64,000 nt of DNA from Onchocerca volvulus. Its lineage: Eukaryota; Nematoda; Chromadorea; Rhabditida; Onchocercidae. Position numbers and translations under genes: made by a program. Positions 55,801-64,000 of the stretch are shown here, piece by piece; position 1 is the first letter of the stretch; each line of letters starts with the position of its first letter. The DNA lies in the NCBI GenBank assembly GCA_000499405.2, contig HG738137.1:20236603-20300602 (forward strand). Reading direction: 5' to 3'. A model generated the notes under the pieces. The model was given only the letters and a program-made list of their open reading frames with translations, did not search any database and was not told where the DNA came from.

Positions 55801-57360
55801 GTATGGAAAATGTAACTGATTATAGAAAACGTAAATATATCTATTTGATTGTCTAAATTTAAAACTCTGAAAATGAAATAAAGAAAATTTGCTGTTATCT
55901 GTTAAAAAGATGTGGATGAAAAATAGTTATAAATTTAGTCTTATCCTAATTTCGAAAACATGAAAAACTATTAATAGATTATTACATATATCTTTCAATA
56001 ATAATATCATCGTATATCGTAACAGTTCTAAAAAAGAATCCAACCTGATGAGACGGATAGCACCACCAATACCATTTGTCCAAGCTGCGATGAGAATGGC
56101 AAATCGAAGTCCGAACGAACTACTCATCCATATACCGAACAAGCCTATCGGTATTGTGCAGATTATAAAAATCAGTGAAAACCAATTCGCTGCTTTATTC
56201 TGTAAAATAATAGCTGTTTTCTAAAGCATATAAAAACAAGAAACAAATCTTCGGGTAACTTTTCTTCGTATTCTAAAAGTTAAAATGAAACCTCACAGCA
56301 CTGGGGGATATTTAAAACATTCTAATACAATGTAATGTATAAAAACTAATTTTGCAGAAATCACTCTTTAGTAATGAAGCAAGCAGTTAATCTTCCTTTG
56401 CTCTCCGTGTCTGAGTCATGATAGTTCGTTTTTAAAGGTAAAGCAGCTATTCTTGAACTCCGACCTTCAATGAAAAAAATTCAGAAAATACTTCTTTAGA
56501 GCAAATTATTTGAAGCAACTGATAAAGAAATGGAAAAACTAACTCACCATACCATAGAAAGTGTCGACATAATTGGAAATTGAAGCAAATGCAATCCAGG
56601 ACATTGTATTTGAATTATTCAATAATGCAACAACTGCTAAAACGATCCAACGCTGTGGATAAACTCTGCAAATTCTAGTAAAAATTTGCCAAACGAGTCA
56701 GTATGAGATTTTTTAGTTAAAAACATGAAATTTGATAGATAATTAATCCCTAGCAAATGCAAGCAATTATTTTTCGTTGCATATATAAAGCAATCCATAT
56801 ACCATTCTTATTAACAACACTCACTTATAGCTTATTCGATGTTCCGCTGGATCCACTTCTGATACCATACTTATAAGTTTACTTGCATATTTTGGTTCAA
56901 TGTTGATCACTCCATCCTTGCTATCATCCTGAAAAGTAATTAATTGATTCCAGGTCTTGCTCTGAAGTTGCTATCATTTTCTAGATCCACTCAATATTTT
57001 GTTGTAGGAGTTAAAAAAAAAATCTCGCTCCTAAAGCAAAAATATGATCATAGAGAAGAAAGGCGTTATTAAAGTATATGAAATCTATATAAAAGAAGAG
57101 AAAGAAGAAAAATCAATCGAATTGGAAGTTATTAAAACATAATATGTGCACAGACCAGAAAACTGTGTTGGTCCTCCAATAATCTGACAAAATTTGCATA
57201 ATCATTTAGAATTTCTAAGTTTCAAGAACAATATTAACAAGTAAAAAACCTCAGTATCATCAGTGATTTTTAGTTTCGATGCTTCATTTTTAAAGGAAAG
57301 CGCTGCAAATTCATTACTGTCTGATACTTTACTTTGCAAATTTTCGGCGTTCTCGGCCAT
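52898..57360 (-). CDS. SLC49A3: SLC49A3 (MFSD7)-type major facilitator transporter
   Basis: Exons: 57250-57360, 56825-56928, 56548-56665, 56045-56199, 55692-55788, 55462-55587, 55030-55165, 54476-54667, 54062-54150, 53608-53769, 53308-53448 and 52898-53089. The phases fit and give 540 residues. It is an integral membrane protein of the MFS fold with about 12 helices and cytosolic ends. Signature stretches include VYPQRWIVLAVVALLNNSN, NQRALATTIGIMANPLGVLM, MGGGIGM, NSFSGLCAALMIIGG, VDRTK and LELASECSFPVSE. These match the FLVCR-related SLC49 family, and MANPLGVLMANVLSP with ELASECSFPV points to member A3 rather than the haem or choline transporters FLVCR1/2. The substrate is not predictable. 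The start is taken at MAENAEN; an in-frame ATG 14 codons upstream (57400-57402) is possible. The gene is divergent from rpl-7A, 1.17 kb away. Confidence 0.88.
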
Positions 57361-58527
57361 ATCTACAAGTAAAAATTCATTCAAAAATCTGTCTCCTTTC
57401 AAAATTAAGAAAACTGAGAAACTTTGAAGACCAATCTCGATCTTAAAATTTGTTAAATAAGCGAATTTGAAAGCATTCGAAATCCTATCGAGGGAATTAA
57501 CGAAATAGATGATGATATTTTAAGCTGCTGAAGAGCAAGCACCTTCACTTGCAGGTTAAGCGGCTGAAAAGTTCCTCTGCTCTCCAATATGAAAGTAAAA
57601 GGACAATGAAATACAAATTAAATTATGCTTAGCAGTGAGAAGAAAAAACGGAAGAATGTTAGAAAAAAAATTACAATAATAATCGGATTGAACAATCGAC
57701 GAAAAAAGGATAAAAAATCAAGGAATAATTGTAATAAAAATTGTGGTCGATCAAGCTTATAAAAATACATCAACTATAGCATAATACAACAAACCAACTG
57801 TAATTGAAAGTCAAAAAAACAACAAAAATGTAATTATGGAAGCAAAAGGTGTTCCAAATATTTATATCATTTAAAAACATAATGATATAAAGCAATCGAT
57901 CTTGCCAATCGTCAGACTTATATCCTTTAAAGACCAATAGACTTTCATGTAAAAAAGGATTTGCTAGATCATATCAGGTTTTGAAGAAGTACGAAAAATC
58001 TCAGTGCAAGCTGAATTGATATTTCAGAAGTTTTCAAAAGTTCATCACCTCCCAAGTTCATGAAAGCTGAATCTTACTCATCGTTGAACATGTTACTATT
58101 TCAGGGAGATTCTACTCCATACGTGATCATTTTTGTTATTTTATTTTTAGTTTCTGATACAACTACTGTCCATGCTAAATCTGCCAAGCTCCAAATCTCT
58201 GTCACCATACTTTTATTAACTAGAAAGGAAATAAATTTGTAAATTGTCTCAATCACTGAAATAAGTTATTCTAAAATGTTCTTGAGATATCTGTTGTCCT
58301 TTCCCGACTACCTGTAAGTATGAATCCCGAATAATCTCCAAAACTTTATTAGCCCTATCTTGGTTGAACCAATCGCTCAAAATATATCAGAAGGATTTCA
58401 AAGCTTTGTCTCAGTTTTTACCGCTATCACACAAACGAGCTGCGGCCGTATTTTCGGTCTGTTATTCCAGGAGACTTAGCTGTACGATTCATTCTCAATT
58501 CTTTTTTAGGTTGAAGCTGCAGTGAAA
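57361..58527. promoter_or_regulatory. shared intergenic region between divergent SLC49A3 and rpl-7A
   Basis: 1167 bp between two head-to-head start codons, so both promoters are expected here. I see no long open frame with coding character and no clear TATA element I would commit to. A T-rich stretch leading to the trans-splice acceptor of rpl-7A is at the right end. Confidence 0.4.
58508..58509 (+). promoter_or_regulatory. candidate spliced-leader trans-splice acceptor of rpl-7A
   Basis: ATTCTTTTTTAG ends at 58509, followed by an 18-base leader (GTTGAAGCTGCAGTGAAA) and the start codon. A strong pyrimidine tract and AG just before a start codon with no upstream exon suits SL addition, which is common for nematode ribosomal protein genes. 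Confidence 0.5.
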
Positions 58528-60513
58528 ATGGTAAGTTGTTTGATTGTTTTTATTATTTTGTTGTTAGTGCGATTATTACTCGTATTCCTCAGGTGATATC
58601 CTCTTATCACATTTGTGCATTCTTTTCGTGCAACAAACTTAACACTTTTATGCACTTTATCATCCTTTGATGGAATATTTCCCGTTCAGCCGGTGTGTTT
58701 TGAATCTTTTCGTTCCAATAATTATCCATCAAATATTGACAAATACCGTCCTATGCTTTCGATTGATCATTTATCAATATTAGTAATTGCAGTGCCAGTG
58801 CAAATTCAGAATATTGGCAGTCTTTTTAAATAATCACTTAATTTTAGACTATTTTATAAATCTTTGGAAGAGACGTATCTGATCTTTAAAATTGTTGCAG
58901 CCTTCAAAGAAAATCATCAAGAAAAGAGTTGCTCCTCCGCCACCGATAGCCAGAAAATCGGAAACATCGAAAAAGGAGCAAAATCCTCTATTCGAGAAAC
59001 GACCGCGCAATTTTTCAATAGGTCAGGATTGGTCTTTTGGTTTCTTAGTGATTGGAGAAAAATAGTTTTTTACATGAAGGTTCAAGAAATAATCTATTTC
59101 ATTTTCAGGTCAAGATATCCAGCCAAAACGAGATTTGACTCGATTTGTACGATGGCCCAAGTATGTTCGTTTGCAACGGCAAAAGGCTGTTTTGATGAAG
59201 CGTTTAAAAATCCCACCACCAATTAATCAATTCCGCACAACCCTTGATAAGCAGACAGGTAAATTCTGGTACTATTTGGTATTTTTCACATTCAGTATTT
59301 TTGCTGCAAAAAGATCGATTATTTGTTTTCGATCCATCTCCGTTAGTGTTATTTCAGAATAGCACTTTTTATTATCGTTCAAATTGCTAGTAGGAATGAC
59401 AAGGCCTTATTTGATACTGTACAAAATTAGAGAGAATAAAACTGTTTCATAGTGTCAGTTCAAAACAGTACTTTCGAAACGAAATCACTGCCAGATTCTT
59501 AATATTTTTCATCTACTTTGCATTTTATAGCCACGCAGTTGTTCCGTTTATTGGACAAATATCGTCCAGAAACGAAGCACCAGAAGATGGAACGATTAAG
59601 GGCGCGTGCGGAAGCTCGAGTAGCAGGCAAAAGTGAAGAAGTAACAAAGCGTCCACCAGTAGTTCGTTCGGGAGTAAACCATGTTACGAAGCTTGTAGAA
59701 CAAAAGAAGGCACAGTTGGTTGTTATTGCGCATGATGTAGAACCTATTGAAATTGTTCTTTTTCTTCCAGCACTTTGCCGTAAATTCAAAGTGAGTTCCG
59801 ACTTTTTTCTGCTTAACTTCTTCACTTAATTTAGTTTAATTTCTTCACTCTTTTTTTTGTCATTTGTAAATTTCAAAATACAGTCCTAACTTCTATAAAT
59901 TATCGAGTAAATTATTTGAGTACTCCTCATCAAAATTATTTTCTGGAACTTTACAGGTGCCATATTGCATTGTTAAGGGAAAAGCGCGTCTTGGTCAAGT
60001 TGTGCATCGAAAGACTACTGCATGTATTGCTATCGTAGACACAAATCCGTAAGTGCAAGCTATTTTGCAATATTAAGGAATTCAATGCATAAAGTTTAAA
60101 AAAGTTGTGAAGACATCTATTCTCGAATAAGCATTTCTTCTCCCTTCTTATCACCTGTGGGCCGTAACTCCGCACAATTAGGACAAAATATGCATCGCAA
60201 CTTTTTTGCACATTTCCATCCTTTTTTTTTTTTCAAGTATAAAAAAAGTTGCAGTATTGGACTTTCGGTGGCGATTTTTCGGTTTTATAAGTATTTTTTG
60301 GAAGATGTTGAATAACAGTGTGTGATATTAAAGTTTTGCAGCGAAGATAAGACAGCTTTGTCGAAATTGAAAGAAACAGTGATAACGAATTATAACGAAC
60401 GCGCTGATGAAATTCGGAAACATTGGGGAGGTGGTGTCATGTCAGCTCGTTCACAGGCAAAGAAGGCACGAATTGAAAAAGCGCGAGCCAAGGAACTCGC
60501 ACAAAAAGCCTGA
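58528..60513 (+). CDS. rpl-7A: 60S ribosomal protein eL8 (L7a)
   Basis: Exons: 58528-58530 (the start codon only), 58901-59021, 59109-59258, 59531-59790, 59957-60048 and 60342-60513. They encode 265 residues, the usual length of the family. eL8 is a large-subunit protein with an L7Ae-type RNA-binding fold that helps shape 60S rRNA. Recognisable parts are the basic N-terminus ([20 protein letters not shown]), [31 protein letters not shown] and [10 protein letters not shown]. The L7Ae core follows, with [37 protein letters not shown] and [20 protein letters not shown]. It ends in a Lys/Arg/Ala-rich tail finishing KELAQKA. The single-codon first exon is typical of ribosomal protein genes, where the ATG is followed at once by an intron. 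Constitutive high expression is expected. Its introns, which often host snoRNAs in animals, show no box C/D pair I could support. Confidence 0.97.
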
Positions 60514-60548
60514 ATGAGCGACTTTTTTATTTTTTAGTGTATCAATGG

Positions 60549-60554
60549 AATAAA
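60549..60554 (+). terminator. AATAAA polyadenylation signal of rpl-7A
   Basis: AATAAA 36 bases after the TGA stop (60511-60513), preceded by a short T-rich 3' UTR. This fits the compact 3' ends of nematode ribosomal protein genes. Confidence 0.6.
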
Positions 60555-61195
60555 ATTGTTGAGTTTACCATGCATTCTATTGCTGTCTTTTTTTTTTTTA
60601 CTTCAAATTAATTCGTCCGCAAAATTTTACATCATTTGTATCGAAGATTTTAGGACAGTTTATCGTTTGCATAATATGAGTCGGATCTCACTTGAGACGA
60701 GAATGAATGTTATTGCCATGAATTAATGTAGATGTAAGCCTCTCCGTATTGATGCTTCTGTTTAAGGGATATATTAAGAGTGAACATACTATATAAATAT
60801 TTCAGATAAGTTAGAGAAAAGCGAAATAGAAGCTAATCTAGATCAATGACAGGCTTAAAGATAGTTCTACCAATCAAACAAGTAAAGAATTGAGATACTC
60901 ATACGATATTTGTAAACTTAATTTCAAAATCAGACAAAAAATATACTCAATATTCAAATTTTATTCTGCACAGATAATACATGTCAATTAGAGATCCCTG
61001 AGTCGTTCTGAACTCTTCTTCTGCGCTCGGCATCATACTGAAATTGTTTTCATCCTCGCAGATCTTCCAATTTTGCTGAATCTCATATCTTTAACTATCT
61101 GAAAATTAATGCACTGCACTTTTATGATCAAGAAGTTTAGTTTTTTTAATTGAGGATCTTATCAAAAAAATATGCAAATAACTACAATCTTGAAG
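60555..61195. other. intergenic between convergent genes
   Basis: About 640 bp between the rpl-7A 3' end (+) and the histone-fold gene's stop (-). A - strand frame around 60955-61080 is open but joins to the exon at 61324 only out of frame or with an immediate stop, so I do not annotate it. Confidence 0.4.
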
Positions 61196-62278
61196 TTACC
61201 TTGCACCAATTGTTTCGAGTTGAACACTTGCAGAGCAGAACCTCAGATCAAGAATCTCATCACTAGGTACAAATACATCACCAATTTTTTGCCATTTATT
61301 ATCTTCTGCGAAACCAAACAGCGACTAAAATTAGTCTTTATATAGGAAGTGTGATTAAAAATAGCGCTAAAAAATGGAAATGAGGTATAAATAAGGAATT
61401 TCATCCGTTCATTTTATTTTTATTTTACTATTAAAGCTACCAAAAATAACTGCATTATCTATAGCATCTCACAAAAAATCTGGAATTTAGGCAAGTCGAT
61501 ACAAATTTACCTTTCCACTTTTCATTTCGATGAATGCATTTAAATCATCGCATAAAAGTTTTTGCCTTTTCGCTTGTTGCATAAGAAGTTTCGCTCCGCA
61601 AATTAATTGACGAATTGCACTGGATACTTCTTTCAACACTAGTGGAATCGCCTTATCATTAGCAATTTTTCCACGTATGATCGGATGACTTGAAGAAAAA
61701 AACAGCTATATCAAATTATGGAAATACATAGTATTCCCAATTCGCGAAGTTTCTGAGTAAAAACCCATCGCGTTCAACTATGTATTTTAAAGTAAAGCAA
61801 ATAAAAAAACTACATATTTCTAGATAGAAAGTACTCATCACTTTAAGCAACTGTAAACCGAACCTAGTATTGTAAAGATCAAAGTTGTTTTTCCGATACT
61901 TCGAAAATATAAACACCACTATTAGTATCAACAAGGCAAACCTTAATGTAGTAGCAAAATTCCAGAAGGAATTATGATTCAATGCTATATTACCATATCC
62001 CTTATCATTCACAGCCTATAACAATATTTAAATATATATTTATCAATAATACAGTTTCAGGATCAACAGGATAACTGAGGCACTTTGTTGACGGAATAAG
62101 TATATATTATTAAATCGTTGGTTTGTTTCAAATCATATGATACACTTATCTGCTTAGAGACGCATGTACAATATCTATCTCTTTACCTCTTTAAAACTTG
62201 AGTTAGATAGTGATTTTGAAATGTCCGATGAGATACTGTTAGATTCTTCCCGAATTCTACTCGATGTGGATGGAATAT
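61196..62278 (-). CDS. TAF6-type histone-fold protein, short (N-terminus missing)
   Basis: Exons: 62187-62278 (Ser-rich, IREESNSISSDISKSLSNSS), 61942-62015 (helix 1, SFWNFATTL), 61511-61688 and 61196-61324; the phases fit. Exon 3 encodes helix 2 and the helix 3 region (VLKEVSSAIRQLICGAKLLM, then KRQKLLCDDLNAFIEMKSG). Exon 4 opens with SLFGFAED. The order long helix, KRxKL, DDLN and (Y/F)GF is the TAF6 histone fold plus its conserved trailer. TAF6 pairs with TAF9 in TFIID and related coactivators. Translation reaches TAA at 61196-61198 after ETIGAR, so the HEAT-repeat region of full TAF6 is absent. If GTAACT there is used as a donor, the next acceptor I see gives an immediate stop. The first exon here needs one base from an upstream exon that I could not identify. 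A divergent paralogue (C. elegans has two TAF6 genes) or a truncated copy is possible. Confidence 0.5.
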
Positions 62279-63774
62279 CTGAATCAAATTAGCGGATGAT
62301 AAAAAAAAAGAAAAAACGTGGAAAATAAGTCAAAAAGTAGGCGCAATTTTTGGAGGAATCACTAGTCTAACAGCAGAACTAAGGCCATATATGGTCAGAG
62401 CAATAGTAACAAATCATACTATGTAAAGTGTCATCATCAGTGAATGGACTATACGTCCGTCTTTTCTTTCGAATTCGATTGCTTGTTCGTCGTGTTGTCC
62501 CACTGCTCCGAATCATCTCAAAATGTATTGAGAATGAAAATTACATTTATTCAAAATCGATAGCAAGCAAACCCACCTTCTATGATCGAGCACTAAATTA
62601 CGAGACAAACAATATGGAGAAACGATCAACTGTGCTAAGGTTCTCCAAGTTGAAGCATTAGAACAAACTTTATGAAACTATTATTTCCCACTTCTTTGGG
62701 ATGCGATATGGTCGAGTACCATATTCCAAAGGAGTATATCCCAAATATGCAAATAGTTTCTTTTCGTGATAGTTTGAACTATGCTTATTGAAATGTTCGA
62801 TTTAAGTAGAAATGTTTATTAAATAAGGAAGTGTGACGATAAGATAAGAATGTATTACAACAAATATATTTCAAATAATACAGTATGCATATTTCTAAAT
62901 GATTTAAGTATGAATTATAGCATTTATGACAATTTTTTCTCCTTGCTTCGCTGGAATAGCTGTGAGAATAATTAAGTTGATCGCTTGAGAGCATGACGGT
63001 AACGAGATAAGTTGTTAGGAAAAAGGCAATTATAGAGATTAGAAGGTGTACAATACTCCAATTTATTAATCGAAGACAATACTTCAGTTAATGAGTCGAG
63101 AATGAAACGACAATAGCTTCAAAAATTGAAGTATTTCTGAATTTCAGAAATCTTTGGAAAGTCTGTGTTAGTTTTATTTCGAATGTTTAAAGGATAGTTG
63201 CTTCGATTTTTTATACAAACAAAGTGCAATAATGAGCAATAAAAAAATTTAATTTAATTACTGAACATGAATTAACATCGATGACACCGATCTCCTTGTA
63301 TGAATTTGATACCAACAGTGATATGTTCTGAAGTATTTTTAATAAAAAAGAGAATGCGATATCCATTTATTTAAATATTTCAGCTACTTTGATTTTGGAA
63401 ACTTTTCTCGCAACGAAAGATTATAAGGCCAAAGTTTGTTTCAGATCATATTTGCCTTCTTCACTTCTGCATGAAATGAAACAACAAATTCACGATATTT
63501 CAATGGTAGTTTCGCCTGAAATGTAGATTAATGGAATATGTCGGAATGAACTGTTTGAAGAATGACTTCTTCATGATTTTCCGGACAAATAAACAAGGCA
63601 TTTTAAGTAAGATATTCAACATGCTGGTTATGTGAAATAAGTATGAAACATTAAATATTTCCAAAGTGCACATGTTGCTTTATATTGAACTCGACAATTG
63701 ATTATCGAGTTTAAAGTCTAAAATCGATTTGCATATGATAACTTAGAATTTTCATTTTTCTCAGTTTTCTATCT
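62279..63774. other. 1.5 kb without an assigned exon
   Basis: It lies between the first histone-fold exon and the phosphatase exon, both on the - strand. It should contain the missing 5' exon(s) of the histone-fold gene. A - strand stretch ending ATAGAAG before GTGGGT (donor at 62575) is open, but its phase does not fit the exon at 62278. Nothing else is supported. Confidence 0.35.
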
Positions 63775-63897
63775 TCACTCGTAAATAAACCATACTTTGA
63801 TGTAATCAAGTACAGTAGTATAGATAAATACGTATTGTGCTTCATTTTGTATACTCGACGCACGTTGAGTTCTCATCTCTTTAATAACTTCTGGTAC
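63775..63897 (-). CDS. protein tyrosine phosphatase, C-terminal exon (partial)
   Basis: After an AACTTCAG acceptor (63898) the frame reads VPEVIKEMRTQR, then SSIQNEAQYVFIYTTVLDYI. This is the end of a classical PTP domain: the helix after the active-site loop (V-I-K-E-M-R-x-Q-R) and the conserved QYxFIYxxxxDYI motif. The catalytic HCxxGxxR loop must lie in an exon to the right of the window. The frame can either splice at GTATGG (exon end 63796) or run on eleven codons (ending VWFIYE) to TGA at 63775-63777. Nematodes have many receptor and non-receptor PTPs, so the subfamily is not assignable. Confidence 0.72.
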   Translation of the reverse strand, partial: VPEVIKEMRTQRASSIQNEAQYVFIYTTVLDYIKVWFIYE

Positions 63898-64000
63898 CTG
63901 AAGTTGCAAATATTAATTTTGCCGTTATCATTTGTATTATTACAAGTACTATGGAGCTTTTCGTCTATTTCACCTAGATGGATTTCGATCCCAACAACGA

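Noticed and set aside
58531..60341. snoRNA in rpl-7A introns
   Set aside because: L7a introns host box C/D snoRNAs in vertebrates, but I found no RTGATGA box followed by CTGA with a terminal stem in any of the five introns.
60955..61094. Open - strand frame as a further exon of the histone-fold gene
   Set aside because: From the donor at 61199 the visible acceptor gives an immediate TAG, and the alternative acceptor shifts out of the long open frame.

Overview
The window is eukaryotic and most likely from a nematode, probably a parasitic clade III (filarial-type) species. The base composition is strongly AT-rich. Every recognisable gene is split into many exons by GT-AG introns with T-rich TTTCAG/TTTTAG acceptors. 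Several start codons lie a few bases after an isolated acceptor with no preceding exon, as expected for spliced-leader trans-splicing. The gene types also fit: a nematode-style actin, a ZP-domain membrane protein and a BAR-1-type beta-catenin. Species assignment is inference; genes are identified by motif recognition from memory, without any database search.

Layout. 0-8 kb: possibly the last exon of an upstream gene (46-197, +), a two-exon small secreted protein (1822-2879, -), and a ZP (cuticlin-like) type I membrane protein (4837-8002, +) whose frame carries two in-frame stops. 8.8-17.5 kb: two near-identical six-exon actin genes in tandem on the - strand, 6735 bp apart. The homology runs from stop codon to start codon, introns included, and no further. 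17.5-23.2 kb: no gene recognised. 23.2-30.6 kb: a beta-catenin gene (-) with about 18 coding exons, an intact DSGxxS phosphodegron and a decayed extra copy of one exon in an intron. 30.6-41.8 kb: about 11 kb without a recognisable gene. 41.8-45.4 kb: a GnRH/AKH-receptor-like GPCR (-), N-terminus not resolved. 45.4-52.9 kb: no confirmed gene, but a 216-bp unit carrying an exon-like segment occurs twice. 52.9-57.4 kb: a 12-exon SLC49A3/MFSD7-type MFS transporter (-). 58.5-60.5 kb: the six-exon ribosomal protein eL8 gene (rpl-7A, +), divergent from the transporter. 61.2-62.3 kb: a TAF6-type histone-fold protein (-) that seems to stop soon after the fold. 63.8 kb: the C-terminal exon of a protein tyrosine phosphatase (-).

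A dispersed repeat family with long inverted ends (five copies: 12.95, 13.2, 32.1, 40.7 and 42.2 kb) is scattered through the non-coding sequence. Some copies end in a separate hairpin, which resembles non-autonomous Helentron (HINE) elements. No operon, CRISPR, rRNA or tRNA was seen. The genes are functionally unrelated (cytoskeleton, Wnt signalling, neuropeptide signalling, transport, translation, transcription), as expected of ordinary nematode chromosome sequence.
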